A stretch of DNA of 64,000 bases from an uncultured Dysosmobacter sp. (GCA_934565855.1 CAKTIO010000004.1:124001-188000), one strand, 5' to 3'. Positions 8,764 through 17,649 are shown, counted from the stretch's first letter. Program-made: numbers and translations. The notes: generated from the sequence alone by a model not told the origin.

Positions 8764-9759
8764 TCAGGAGACCAGATTCAGGTCGTCCATTATACGGTCG
8801 GTGGTGTAGGGGTTCAGCTGTGCATTTACCAGCTCCAGCACGGCGTCTCCGTCTAAGAGATACAGGGACCGCTTCCCGCTCCACTCGCCGGGAAGGGTGG
8901 AGAAGGAGATGTTGTCAATGCCCATGGAGATGGCTTCCTTGGCCAGCCACGCCAGATTTTCCACCTTCAGATCCGTGGTGACATATTCTTGAAAGATTTT
9001 GGCAAACTCACCCACCTTGTCCACATTGGAAAGAGTCAGCGTCTGCTTGGCGACTGCTTTCAAAAATGCCTGCTGGGTGCCGATGCGCCCCAGATCCTCC
9101 GAGCCGTAGCCGCTGCCGTCATTGTTGTGGCGGAAACGGACCACGCCCATAGCGCGTTTTCCGTCCAGATGCTGCATCCCCCTGTTCAGATGGATGGACA
9201 GCCCCTGCAGGGGATCATCGTAGTTCATGTTCAGAGGAACGTCAAAATCCACGCCGCCAATGGCGTCTACCAGCTTGATAAAGCCATTCAGCCGCACCTC
9301 AATGGTAAAGTCCACGGGAATGCCCAGCGTATCAGACACTGTCTGCGCCAGCAGCTCGGTTCCGCCAGTGTTGTAGGCGAAGTTGATCTTCCGTGCCTTT
9401 CCGTTGATGTATACGCCGGAATCCCGGGGAATGCTGACGCAGTGGGCGCAGCCGTTTTTGGCGTCAAACGCCACTAAAATGTTGGTGTCGCTGCCGCCAT
9501 TGCCATCGTCCACGCCGGAGATCAGAATGTTGTAAAAATCGTCCTTTCGCTGGTTCACTGGCACGGGGTCCTGCAGAGAGGAGACGGCGCCGGAGCTGAT
9601 GTCGGAAAGGTCCTGCTGCGGGTCCGCGGCAGGCACGTCCACCTGTGGCTTGCGGAACACGCAGGAATATACGCCCAGCACGGCGGCAAGGAGAAAGATG
9701 ACCAGCAGAAGAGTGCGGGACCAGCTGCGCCGTGCGCGGCGATGATGATGTTTTGCCAT
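8764..9759 (-). CDS. LytR-CpsA-Psr (LCP) family protein
   Basis: LCP enzymes transfer lipid-linked glycopolymers such as teichoic acids or capsule onto peptidoglycan on the outer face of the membrane. The 331-residue protein starts at the ATG at 9759 (AGGAG eight bases upstream). It has a basic cytoplasmic start (KHHHRRARRSWSR), one membrane segment (TLLLVIFLLAAVLGVYS), a linker, then the LCP domain. Family features are NILISGVDDG, the arginine of SIPRDSGVYI, KINFAYNTGG, and VVRFRHNNDGSGYGSEDLGRIGTQQ. The downstream gene encodes a secreted SLH protein, which needs exactly such wall polymers for anchoring. The polymer itself cannot be read from this sequence. Confidence 0.93.
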   Translation of the reverse strand: MAKHHHRRARRSWSRTLLLVIFLLAAVLGVYSCVFRKPQVDVPAADPQQDLSDISSGAVSSLQDPVPVNQRKDDFYNILISGVDDGNGGSDTNILVAFDAKNGCAHCVSIPRDSGVYINGKARKINFAYNTGGTELLAQTVSDTLGIPVDFTIEVRLNGFIKLVDAIGGVDFDVPLNMNYDDPLQGLSIHLNRGMQHLDGKRAMGVVRFRHNNDGSGYGSEDLGRIGTQQAFLKAVAKQTLTLSNVDKVGEFAKIFQEYVTTDLKVENLAWLAKEAISMGIDNISFSTLPGEWSGKRSLYLLDGDAVLELVNAQLNPYTTDRIMDDLNLVS

Positions 9760-9917
9760 GAAAAAACTCCTGTTCAAGATGCGGTGAAAAGCCGCCGTAA
9801 AAAATGGAGGGAGGGTTGAACGACCCGTCCGCTGCGCTCAACGCAGTTTTTTCATTATAAGTCTGTGGCGAAGAAAGTACAAGGAAAAAAAGGTTACAGA
9901 TTCCCGGAACGGATCAA

Positions 9918-9953
9918 TTCAGGGCGGCGTGCCGCCCGGCACACCGCCCTGAA
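9918..9953. repeat. GC-rich inverted repeat between spoIIID and the LCP gene
   Basis: TTCAGGGCGG (9918-9927) pairs with CCGCCCTGAA (9944-9953), and a nested GTGCC/GGCAC stem lies inside. No T-run follows directly on either strand, so it is a weak terminator candidate for spoIIID at best. It may act as an RNA processing or stability element. Confidence 0.5.
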
Positions 9954-9973
9954 CTCCGGGAAAACAGGGGACC

Positions 9974-10222
9974 TCATTCCCCTTTGTATTTTTTTCGGGT
10001 CGCAATGCCGCCGCGGATGTGCCGCTGCGCTTTATTGATTTCCAGAACCTCCTTGACCTGCAAATACAGACTGCGGTTGAATTGGGGAAGGCGTTCTGAG
10101 ATATCCTTGTGGACGGTCGATTTGCTGACGCCGTATTTTTTAGCGGCGGCGCGGACCGTTGTCTGATGTTCGATGATGTACTGCGCGAGCATACAGGCGC
10201 GCTCTTCAATATTGCCCTTCAA
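9974..10222 (-). CDS. spoIIID: Sporulation transcriptional regulator SpoIIID
   Basis: This 82-residue DNA-binding protein matches SpoIIID, the mother-cell regulator that tunes sigma-E and sigma-K genes during endospore formation. The helix-turn-helix is clear: TTVRAAAKKYGVSKSTVHKD, followed by ISERLP and the basic tail RHIRGGIATRKKYKGE. The family-sized product begins at TTG 10222, preceded by AGGTGGGGAG about 10 bases upstream. The open frame runs further upstream but that extension has no family similarity. It lies downstream of the AbgA-like gene with an 85-base gap. Confidence 0.9.
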   Translation of the reverse strand: MKGNIEERACMLAQYIIEHQTTVRAAAKKYGVSKSTVHKDISERLPQFNRSLYLQVKEVLEINKAQRHIRGGIATRKKYKGE

Positions 10223-10307
10223 AACAGCAACACTCCCCACCTCTTGGTGGTAAAAGCCTATGCGGGAAAGAAGGACAATATGCCGGAGAGAAAAATTTAC
10301 CCCTGGT

Positions 10308-11609
10308 TTAGGAAAGCTCCAGCAGAAGCTGCGCCAGCAGCCCTGCTCCCAGGGGCAGGATGGATTCATCAAAGTCAAACCGCTGGCTGTGGTGCGGCGC
10401 GGCAAGCTCACTGCCCAGCACCAGCTCATCGGCGCGTCCGCCGTGACGCTGCACAGCGGACATCAGAGTGGTCATATCCTCTCCGGCGCGGAAGTTCCAC
10501 GCCGGAACCACCTCCCGGATGCCGGGAAACCGGGAGAGAATGTCGGTCACCTGCCGGACCAGACTGTCATCGCACTGCGCACCCTCCGCGCCGCCCATAG
10601 GCGTTATGCAGCAGGTGCAGCCATACATCTGGGCGGCGGCTTCACAGACCCGCCGGGCGGAGGCTTCCATATAGGCGTTGATCTCACCGGAAGCGCCGCG
10701 GGTCTCCAGCGCCATCTCCGCCAGCGGCGGAATGACGTTCCGCCCGCTTTCCGCATGTAGAGAACCGATGTTGATGCGGCTGGCACCATCTCCGTGCCGG
10801 GAGATCGCCAGCAGGTTGGTCACTGCCGCCGCCGCTGCCGCCAGTGCGTTGTGTCCCTCCTGCGGGCAGAGTCCGGCGTGGGCGGCTTCACCGTGAAAAG
10901 CAGCATCCAGCTTACTGCTGGATAGAAAGCCATAGGCGCTGGCAGCGACCCGCCCGGCGCCGGAAAGCCCCATCCCTATATGCAGCCCCAGCAGAATGTC
11001 ACAGCGGCGGATACAGGAATGTTCTGCCAGACTTGCCGCGCCCCGCAGTCCCTCCTCCGCCGGTTGGAAAAGAATATCCACCGTGCCGGGCAGGTCCTTC
11101 AGCCGGGCGTTCAGCAGCAGTGCTGCCCCTACTCCCATCGCCGCGTGTCCGTCATGTCCGCAGGCGTGCATCAGACCGGGATGGCAGGAGGAGAAGCCTT
11201 CCGCGGCGGGGCGGTGGTCAGGCAGACTGCTTTCCTGTACCTCATTGCAGTCGATGTCCACCCGCAGCACCTTATGGGGACCGTGCCGGGCGCCCGTTAG
11301 ATGGGCGATGCAGCCGGTGAAGCCGCCCTGCATGGCTTGCAGAACGTCTCCATCCGCCCACTCGGACCGGGCGCGGGCAAAGGCGGCAGCATCCGCCTTG
11401 GCGGACGGCAGCCCCATGCGCTTTTCCGGTGCGTGGATGCTGGGACCGTAGGAGACGGAAATGCCGTGTCCTTGCAGTACCTGAAGAATTCGCGCCGTGG
11501 TGCGGTATTCCATCCATCCGGCTTCCGGGTAGCGGTGCAGCTCCCGGCGCAGGGCAGTCAGGGGCTGCGTCAGGGCGGCACAGTGCGCTTGGGTAATGGT
11601 GGGCTTCAT
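10308..11609 (-). CDS. M20 family hydrolase, AbgA-like (p-aminobenzoyl-glutamate utilization)
   Basis: The protein (433 residues from the ATG at 11609, with GGAAGGAG eight bases upstream) is a two-metal M20 amidohydrolase. Metal-site motifs are RVDIDCNEV, MHACGHDGHAAMG, QPAEEG, and a late PHHSQRFDFDE. The N-terminal ELHRYPEAGWMEYRTT, the GGFTG segment and the insert before the first metal motif resemble AbgA, a subunit of p-aminobenzoyl-glutamate hydrolase in folate scavenging. No AbgB partner or AbgT transporter is adjacent, so the substrate could be another N-acyl amino acid. Cytoplasmic; no signal peptide seen. Confidence 0.82.
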   Translation of the reverse strand: MKPTITQAHCAALTQPLTALRRELHRYPEAGWMEYRTTARILQVLQGHGISVSYGPSIHAPEKRMGLPSAKADAAAFARARSEWADGDVLQAMQGGFTGCIAHLTGARHGPHKVLRVDIDCNEVQESSLPDHRPAAEGFSSCHPGLMHACGHDGHAAMGVGAALLLNARLKDLPGTVDILFQPAEEGLRGAASLAEHSCIRRCDILLGLHIGMGLSGAGRVAASAYGFLSSSKLDAAFHGEAAHAGLCPQEGHNALAAAAAAVTNLLAISRHGDGASRINIGSLHAESGRNVIPPLAEMALETRGASGEINAYMEASARRVCEAAAQMYGCTCCITPMGGAEGAQCDDSLVRQVTDILSRFPGIREVVPAWNFRAGEDMTTLMSAVQRHGGRADELVLGSELAAPHHSQRFDFDESILPLGAGLLAQLLLELS

Positions 11610-11690
11610 AGAAGCATCTCCTTCCGGGCAGCAATGATTTTCCTGTTCAGCATACACCTATCATTCTCCCTGCGCAAGAGCGCGGCGGCA

Positions 11691-11718
11691 TTGACACTGT
11701 GGGGAAACATGATACAAT
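11691..11718 (+). promoter_or_regulatory. Sigma-A-type promoter for the nitroreductase gene
   Basis: Consensus -35 TTGACA (11691-11696), 16-base spacer, -10 TACAAT (11713-11718). The promoter lies within the divergent gap next to the AbgA-like gene. Confidence 0.82.
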
Positions 11719-11761
11719 CAAAGCAGTACAGGCAAAAACGATGCAGAACAGGAGGACTGGT

Positions 11762-12298
11762 ATGAACGATACGATACAGGTTTTGAAGCAGCGGCGCAGC
11801 GTCCGCTCTTACCGCCCGGAGCCGATCCGGCAGGAGGAGCTGGATGCGGTTCTGGAAGCGGGCAGCTGGGCGCCCAGCGCGATGGGCAGACAGTCGGTGA
11901 CGATGGTGGTGCTGCGGGAGAAAGATCAGATCCAGAGGCTGTCCCGGTATAACGCGGCGGTGATGGGAACGGATTCCGACCCGTTTTACGGCGCGCCCGT
12001 GGTCGTGGTGGTGCTGGCGGATCCGGAGGCGACCAACAGTGTCAACGCCGTTTGTGACGGTGCGCTGGTTATGGGCAACCTGATGAACGCGGCGTGGAGT
12101 TTGGGTATTGGCTCCTGCTGGATCAACCGTGCCCGGGAGGTTTTTGAAAAACCGGAGGGCAAGGTACTCCTGAGAGAATGGGGACTGCCGGAGCGCTATA
12201 TCGGCGTGGGTAACTGTGTGCTGGGCTATCCGGCGGCTGTGGTGGAACCGGGTCATCCCAGAAAGGAAAACGGAATCATCTATCCCAGTGGAAAGTGA
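11762..12298 (+). CDS. Nitroreductase family protein
   Basis: The 178-residue protein is an FMN-dependent nitroreductase-fold oxidoreductase. It begins with the family pattern IQVLKQRRSVRSYRPEPI, which binds FMN phosphate, and continues with GSWAPSAMGRQS, GALVMGNLMNAAWSLGIGSCWI and IGVGNCVLGYP. Start ATG 11762 has AGGAGG seven bases upstream; in-frame codons before it overlap the promoter. Likely uses NAD(P)H to reduce quinones, nitro compounds or flavins, but the physiological substrate is unknown. Monocistronic with its own promoter and terminator. Confidence 0.92.
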   Translation: MNDTIQVLKQRRSVRSYRPEPIRQEELDAVLEAGSWAPSAMGRQSVTMVVLREKDQIQRLSRYNAAVMGTDSDPFYGAPVVVVVLADPEATNSVNAVCDGALVMGNLMNAAWSLGIGSCWINRAREVFEKPEGKVLLREWGLPERYIGVGNCVLGYPAAVVEPGHPRKENGIIYPSGK

Positions 12299-12332
12299 TT
12301 CCCGGAGAATGCGGCAGGTTTTATCAGCAGAA

Positions 12333-12368
12333 AGCCCCCGTCTGTGAAAGGCAGGCGGGAACTTTTTT
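12333..12368 (+). terminator. Intrinsic terminator after the nitroreductase gene
   Basis: CCCCGTCTG pairs with CAGGCGGG (one G-T pair) around a short loop and is followed by a T6 run at 12363-12368. Confidence 0.72.
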
Positions 12369-12533
12369 GATTTTCGGTATCTTTTTGACAGAAACAGGGA
12401 TCGAAGGCGGCAAAAGCGGCGGAAAAGGAAGAAAACTTCCCGGTGGAGAAGCACCGCTGTCCCGTTTTCCCGACGTGATTTTTCTTTCAATAATTGTAAA
12501 ATGATGGAAAACCACGGGCGGGAGGGACAAGCA

Positions 12534-14570
12534 GTGCAAAAAAGGCGATTGGCATGGACCCAGGAGCAGGCGACCTGTTACCTGGGCTGGGGAGTACGGT
12601 TTTTTCTGGCGGCGGTCCTGACGGTAGCGCGTCTGCCGGGCGGGGCTGCGCCCTTTGCGTTGGGCTGTGTGGCTGCATCGGGAGCGGGCGGGAACGGCAT
12701 GGCTGCGCTGCTGGGGACCGGCGTGGGAACCTTCCTTTTCCTGCGCTTTGCCGAGGGACTGGCGCATCTGGCGGCAGCGGTCCTGCTGGTCACGGCGGCA
12801 GCGGCGTTTCACGGAATGCGCCGTCTGGACAGCCGCCAGGGACGGACCGTCTGCGGTACGCTTCTGTTTCTGGCAGTGCGGATGGTATATGTAGTCCAAT
12901 CCGCCAGTCCGGTAGAGGATCTGCTGTCCTGCCTGACCGCCTGCGTGCTGTTGGGTGTTTCCATCTGGTTTTACATTCCGGTTTTAGAGCATTCCGGAGA
13001 GGGCGTCCGGCAGGAGCAGCTGTTTTATCTGCTGCTGACAGTCCTGTGCGCCCTGATGGGTGTGGAGCTGGGAAACATCTCTCTGGGCAGGATCCTGCTG
13101 GGCAGCCTGCTGATGGTCTCCGCATGGCAGCGGGGCGTTTCCGCTGGCATCCTGACGGGACTGTGCAGCGGTCTGTTGGCAGATGTACTCAGCGGCAGCG
13201 GAACACTGTTTTTTGCGGGGGTCTACGGCTTTGCCGGGCTGACCGCCGGGCTGCGCTCCGGCAGGGGGCGGTGGCAGGCGGCGCTGGCGTATATAGGCGG
13301 CGTATTGGTGGTGCTGCTTCCCGCTACGGATAAAAAGGGCATCTCTGTTTTTATTGAGGTGCTGCTGGCACTGCCGGTGTTTTTGCTGATTCCCTGCCGT
13401 GCGATAGGAGGAAAACGGCTGCAAAAACAGGAATCCGAGGATTTCGCGGCGTTGGAGGGACTGCGGGAAAGGCTGACCCGGGCGGCGGAGGCGTTTCACG
13501 ACCTGTATGAGAGCCTGGGACGGGGGACGGTGCAGAACACGGAGGAAAATCCCGCTGTGATCTTTGACCGGGCGGCGGAGAAGACCTGCCGTGACTGTGC
13601 CCTGTGTTCGTTGTGCTGGAAAAAGGAGTATACGGCGACATTCAACGCCTTTAACGATGCCACTCCCTTTCTGCTGGAGCGGGGACGGGTGATGGCAAAG
13701 GATTTTCCCCGGCACTTTGCGGACCGCTGCATTCACCTTTCAGAGCTGATGACGGCGATCAACACAGAGCTGTCGGCGTATCTGCTGCGGGGACAGTACC
13801 GCAGGCAGCTGGAGCAGACCCGCAACAGCGCCCGGGGGCAGTATGCCCAGCTGGGGGAGCTGCTGGGGGCGACCGCCGCCGGACTGGGTGAGGTCCGGGC
13901 AGCGTCCGGTTTCGGCTGTACCTACCGGATCGGAGCGGCGCTGCGACCCAAGGAGGGAGAGAAGGTCTGCGGCGACACCGTCAGCTCCTTTGAAGCAGGC
14001 GGCAGGCTCTGTATGCTGCTGAACGATGGAAACGGCAGCGGAGAGGGTGCCCGGCGGGAATCCGCCCTGACCAACCGCCTGCTGAGGCAGTTTTTAGAGG
14101 CAGGCATTGCGCCGGAGGCGGCGCTGAAGACCCTGAATTCCGCATTGGCGCTGCGGGCGGAGGAGACCGGGGGCTTTTCCACCATTGACCTGCTGATTTT
14201 AGAGCTGAGCAGCGGGCAGACAACGCTCTACAAGTACGGCGCCGCTCCCAGCTATATCAAAAAGGGCGGACGGGTGCGCCGTATCACCGGAAACACCCTG
14301 CCTGCGGGACTGCGGGAAAGTCCAGCCGCTCCGGATGTGACCCGCCTGACGCTGGAGGGCGGCAGCTTTGCCGTTATGGTCAGCGATGGGGTGGCGGACC
14401 CGCTGGGAGACGAGTGGCTGCAAAACCTGCTGGCTGGATGGGACGGAGACGATCCGCAGGTGCTGGCGGGGCTGCTGCTGAAGGAGATCCAGCAGAGGGG
14501 ACCGCTGGCGGACGACTGCGGCGTACAGGTGCTGTATCTGGAAAGCACCGGACAGAGCCGCCGGGTATGA
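12534..14570 (+). CDS. spoIIE: Stage II sporulation protein E (membrane PP2C phosphatase)
   Basis: SpoIIE dephosphorylates the anti-anti-sigma factor SpoIIAA at the polar septum, switching on sigma-F in the forespore. The protein has about ten hydrophobic membrane segments through residue 290, a central regulatory region with a cysteine cluster (CRDCALCSLCWKKEY), and a C-terminal PP2C domain. The PP2C metal motifs are GDTVSSFE, LNDGNGSGEGA and VMVSDGVAD. I favour GTG 12534 as the start because GGAGGG lies seven bases upstream; ATG at 12501 is in frame but has no visible binding site. From the GTG it is 678 residues, shorter than the roughly 820 of Bacillus but usual for this clade. Confidence 0.93.
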   Translation: MQKRRLAWTQEQATCYLGWGVRFFLAAVLTVARLPGGAAPFALGCVAASGAGGNGMAALLGTGVGTFLFLRFAEGLAHLAAAVLLVTAAAAFHGMRRLDSRQGRTVCGTLLFLAVRMVYVVQSASPVEDLLSCLTACVLLGVSIWFYIPVLEHSGEGVRQEQLFYLLLTVLCALMGVELGNISLGRILLGSLLMVSAWQRGVSAGILTGLCSGLLADVLSGSGTLFFAGVYGFAGLTAGLRSGRGRWQAALAYIGGVLVVLLPATDKKGISVFIEVLLALPVFLLIPCRAIGGKRLQKQESEDFAALEGLRERLTRAAEAFHDLYESLGRGTVQNTEENPAVIFDRAAEKTCRDCALCSLCWKKEYTATFNAFNDATPFLLERGRVMAKDFPRHFADRCIHLSELMTAINTELSAYLLRGQYRRQLEQTRNSARGQYAQLGELLGATAAGLGEVRAASGFGCTYRIGAALRPKEGEKVCGDTVSSFEAGGRLCMLLNDGNGSGEGARRESALTNRLLRQFLEAGIAPEAALKTLNSALALRAEETGGFSTIDLLILELSSGQTTLYKYGAAPSYIKKGGRVRRITGNTLPAGLRESPAAPDVTRLTLEGGSFAVMVSDGVADPLGDEWLQNLLAGWDGDDPQVLAGLLLKEIQQRGPLADDCGVQVLYLESTGQSRRV

Positions 14571-14670
14571 GCTGCCTGAAATTGTAATTTTCCGGTAAAC
14601 CCGGTATATTTTTCAGCCTGCTGTGAGACACTGCAAATACACAATTTGGATTTGCAGGGAGAGGTGCGAT

Positions 14671-14937
14671 ATGGTCAAAGGAATTTCCAGACGGGTGGTC
14701 GTGGTGGACTCGCCGGACCAGCGTTTTTTTGAACAGGCAATCTTCATCGTCCGCAACGATGCTGCCGGAGAGGGCGTGACCTCCCGGGAGTTGGTGGAGG
14801 AGGCACAGCGGGTGGCGCGAAGCTATACCGGCGGCAGCCATTGGAGCCGGCGGCTTCGGGGACTGTCTCCGGCGCTGTACGCGCTGATGGGGGCGTCCGG
14901 TATTGGGATGCTCTGGCTGCTGGCGTGGCTGCTGTGA
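14671..14937 (+). CDS. Small C-terminally anchored membrane protein of unknown function
   Basis: The 88-residue protein starts at ATG 14671 (GGAGAGG seven bases before). It has a soluble basic N-terminal part (VKGISRRVVVVDSPDQRFFEQAIF) with a helical stretch around residues 35-50, and one C-terminal membrane segment (LYALMGASGIGMLWLLAWLL). The layout suggests a tail-anchored protein facing the cytoplasm. It follows spoIIE by 100 bases on the same strand and ends at a good terminator, so it may be co-expressed in sporulation. I do not recognise a characterised family. Confidence 0.75.
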   Translation: MVKGISRRVVVVDSPDQRFFEQAIFIVRNDAAGEGVTSRELVEEAQRVARSYTGGSHWSRRLRGLSPALYALMGASGIGMLWLLAWLL

Positions 14938-14950
14938 CGAAAGCATGGAA

Positions 14951-15000
14951 AATGGTCCCGGGGGGCGCGGAAGGGTGCGCTTTCCCCGGGATCATTTTTT
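14951..15000 (+). terminator. Intrinsic terminator after the small membrane protein gene
   Basis: ATGGTCCCGGGG pairs with CCCCGGGATCAT around a GC-rich loop and is followed by a T run ending at 15000. Confidence 0.8.
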
Positions 15001-15090
15001 GCAAAGGAACGGCGGACGGGGGACGACCCTGCCACATACAATGAAGCATAGAGAGAATTTCCGGCTGGACCAAAGGAGGAGGAACCGGGT

Positions 15091-15849
15091 ATGATGATTG
15101 ACCTGCGGCAGGTTTCCCTGACGTATCAGTCGCCGGACGGAGAGGTGGAAGCCCTGCGGGAGATAACCCTCGGCGTGGAGGAGGGGGAGTTTGTCAGCAT
15201 TGTGGGACCGTCCGGCTGTGGAAAATCCACGCTGCTGTCCCTGATTGCCGGATTGGAAAAGCCATCCGGTGGGACGGTCCGGATAGACGGTGAAGGGGTC
15301 ACGGAGCCGTCGGTAAAAATTGGCTTGATGCCCCAGCGGGACCATTTGTTTGAATGGCGGAGCATTTGGGGAAATGTCACGCTGGGATTGGAGATTCGCA
15401 AACGGAAAACGCCGGAGGACCTTCGCCGTGTCCGGGAGCTGCTGGCGCGGTATGGATTGGAGGAATTTGCCCGGAAGCGCCCGTCCCAGCTGTCCGGTGG
15501 GATGCGGCAGCGCTGCGCCCTAATCCGCACGCTGGCAACAGAGCCGCGCATTTTGCTGCTGGATGAGCCGTTTTCCGCGCTAGATTACCAGACGCGGCTT
15601 TCGGTTTCGGCGGATATCCAGCAGATCATCCGGCAGGAGAAAAAAACAGCACTGCTGGTGACCCACGACATTGCCGAGGCAGTCAGCCTGTCGGACCGGG
15701 TGGTGGTGCTGTCGCGGCGTCCCGCGGTGGTGCGGGCAGAGCACGATCTTTCCAGCCTGCGGGGACTATCCCCGATGGAGCGGCGGGACGCGGCGGGCTT
15801 TCATGAGATATTCAATCAAATCTGGAAGGAGCTGAACGTACATGAATAG
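15091..15849 (+). CDS. ABC transporter ATPase, nitrate/sulfonate/thiamine-precursor type
   Basis: This 252-residue ATPase powers an uptake system encoded by the next two genes. Motifs: Walker A GPSGCGKST near residue 40, Q-loop at MPQRDHLF, signature LSGGMRQR, Walker B RILLLDEPFSALD, and switch His in LVTHDIAEA. The sequence is of the SsuB/TauB/NrtD type, which includes transporters for sulfonates, nitrate and pyrimidine precursors of thiamine. Strong AGGAGG site before ATG 15091; the next ATG is one codon later. The 3' end overlaps the permease start by 8 bases, showing translational coupling. Confidence 0.93.
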   Translation: MMIDLRQVSLTYQSPDGEVEALREITLGVEEGEFVSIVGPSGCGKSTLLSLIAGLEKPSGGTVRIDGEGVTEPSVKIGLMPQRDHLFEWRSIWGNVTLGLEIRKRKTPEDLRRVRELLARYGLEEFARKRPSQLSGGMRQRCALIRTLATEPRILLLDEPFSALDYQTRLSVSADIQQIIRQEKKTALLVTHDIAEAVSLSDRVVVLSRRPAVVRAEHDLSSLRGLSPMERRDAAGFHEIFNQIWKELNVHE

Positions 15850-16657
15850 GGCGGCGCCTTCTTTACAGCGGGCGGCGTATCTGCGCGCCAGAAGCCGGGA
15901 GCGCAGGCTGGTCCGCAGTCTGCAGTGGGCACTTTTGGCGGCATTTCTGGGACTTTGGGAGGCGGGGACCCGTCTGGGCTGGCTGGATGCGTTCATCATC
16001 AGCTCTCCCTCCCGGATGCTGTCCACACTGGCGGCGCTGTACGGCTCCGGTGACCTATGGCTGCATGTGGGGACCTCCTGTCTGGAAACGGTGGCGGGCT
16101 TCCTGCTGGGTACGGTGCTGGGTACGCTGGTGGCGGTAGGACTGTGGTGGAGCAGCACCCTCTCCCAGGTACTGGACCCCTATCTGGTGGTGCTGAACGC
16201 TCTGCCAAAAACAGCGCTGGGACCGGTATTCATCGTCTGGATCGGCGCGGGAACCGCGTCCATCATCGCCATGACGTTGGCAATATCCATTATTGTAACG
16301 ATTTTGAATATGCACGTTGGCTTTTTATCCACGGACCCGCAGAAGCTGCGGCTGATGCAGGCGCTGGGCGCCAGCCGGCGGCAGATTTTGCAGATGCTGG
16401 TGCTTCCCGCCAATTACGCTACATTGTTCAACACCCTGAAGGTCAATGTCGGACTGAGCTGGGTGGGCGTGATCATGGGGGAGTTTCTGGTGTCCAAGGC
16501 GGGATTGGGATACCTCATTGTGTATGGTTCCCAGGTCTTCAACATGGACCTGGTGATGACAACGGTGCTGCTGTTAGCCCTTGCCGCAGTGGCGATGTAT
16601 CAGCTCGTGCTGCGGTTTGAAAAAATTTTGGAAAAATATTTGGGAGTGATTGCATGA
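15842..16657 (+). CDS. ABC transporter permease (binding-protein-dependent type)
   Basis: The 271-residue membrane protein has about six transmembrane helices. It carries the cytoplasmic loop that contacts the ATPase (LRLMQALGASRRQILQMLVLP), with the EAA-like Gly-Ala-Ser core typical of SsuC/TauC/ThiX permeases. It overlaps the ATPase gene by 8 bases and the binding-protein gene by 4 (ATGA overlap), so the three are one operon. Confidence 0.92.
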   Translation: MNRAAPSLQRAAYLRARSRERRLVRSLQWALLAAFLGLWEAGTRLGWLDAFIISSPSRMLSTLAALYGSGDLWLHVGTSCLETVAGFLLGTVLGTLVAVGLWWSSTLSQVLDPYLVVLNALPKTALGPVFIVWIGAGTASIIAMTLAISIIVTILNMHVGFLSTDPQKLRLMQALGASRRQILQMLVLPANYATLFNTLKVNVGLSWVGVIMGEFLVSKAGLGYLIVYGSQVFNMDLVMTTVLLLALAAVAMYQLVLRFEKILEKYLGVIA

Positions 16658-17649
16658 AAAAAGGAATTTCACTGGTGTCTGCCGCGCTGCTGCTAATGGG
16701 CGCCTGCTGCGGCTGCGGGGCGGAGAAAACGACCACCGTCCGGCTGAACGAGGTGACCCACTCTGTTTTTTACGCGCCGCAGTATGTGGCAATGAAGCAG
16801 GGCTTCTTTGCTGATGAAGGGCTGGAGATCCAGCTGACCAACGGCGGAGGAGCCGACAAGGTGATGACAGCGGTGCTGGCGGGACAGTCGGACATTGGTC
16901 TGGCAGGACCAGAGGCGTGTATTTACGTTTACAATCAGGGCAAGGAGGACTATCCCGTGGTATTTGCCCAGCTGACCAAGCGGGACGGCTCTTTCTTAGT
17001 GGGTCGGACTGATGCCCCCTTCCAGTGGGAGGATCTGCGGGGCAGGACCGTGATCGGCGGGCGCAAGGGCGGTGTGCCGGAGATGACGCTGGAGTATGTC
17101 ATGCGCCAGAACGGCATTCTTCCCGGAGAGGATGCCCAGGTAGATACCACTGTGCAGTTCAATATGATGGCGGGGGCGTTCACTGGCGGCAACGGCGACT
17201 ATGTCACGCTGTTTGAACCCACTGCCACGGAGGTCCAGTTGGCTGGAAAGGGCTACATTCTGACCTCCATTGGGCAGGAGAGCGGAGAGATCCCCTACAC
17301 GGCGTATTTTGCCTCTCAGGACTATCTGAGCCAGCAGAGCGACACCGTACAGCGGTTTACCAATGCCGTGGCAAGGGGGCAGAAGTGGGTGCGGGAGCAT
17401 ACTGCGGCAGAGATTGCGGAAGCCATTGCCGACCAGTTCCCGGATACGGACGAGGAAGTGCTGACACAGGTGGCGCAGCGGTACCAGGAGATCGACGCTT
17501 GGAACGCAACCCCGGTGATGCAGCAGGAGGCGCTGGAGCGGCTGGAAACCGTTATGGAGACAGCGGGAGAGCTGTCACATGACCAGTGGGTGGACTTTTC
17601 CAAGCTGGTGGATAACAGCTTTGCCCAGTCGGCAGGCGGAGCGGCATAA
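16654..17649 (+). CDS. ABC transporter substrate-binding lipoprotein (NMT1/THI5-like)
   Basis: The 331-residue protein has a lipoprotein signal (MKKGISLVSAALLLMGAC, lipobox Cys at about 18). It is expected to sit on the outer face of the membrane and capture the solute for the preceding permease and ATPase. The mature part starts TVRLNEVTHSVFYAPQYVAM and has GFFADEGLEIQL, the opening of the NMT1/SsuA/ThiY fold. That fold binds sulfonates, nitrate, thiamine pyrimidines or riboflavin. No TPP or FMN riboswitch is visible before the operon, so the ligand is open. The gene converges on ribF across a terminator. Confidence 0.9.
   Translation: MKKGISLVSAALLLMGACCGCGAEKTTTVRLNEVTHSVFYAPQYVAMKQGFFADEGLEIQLTNGGGADKVMTAVLAGQSDIGLAGPEACIYVYNQGKEDYPVVFAQLTKRDGSFLVGRTDAPFQWEDLRGRTVIGGRKGGVPEMTLEYVMRQNGILPGEDAQVDTTVQFNMMAGAFTGGNGDYVTLFEPTATEVQLAGKGYILTSIGQESGEIPYTAYFASQDYLSQQSDTVQRFTNAVARGQKWVREHTAAEIAEAIADQFPDTDEEVLTQVAQRYQEIDAWNATPVMQQEALERLETVMETAGELSHDQWVDFSKLVDNSFAQSAGGAA

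Noticed and set aside
15001..15090. TPP or FMN riboswitch in front of the ABC operon
   Set aside because: The 90 bases between terminator and start lack the conserved CTGAGA/ACCTGA (TPP) or AGGGAGG-type FMN elements and are too short.
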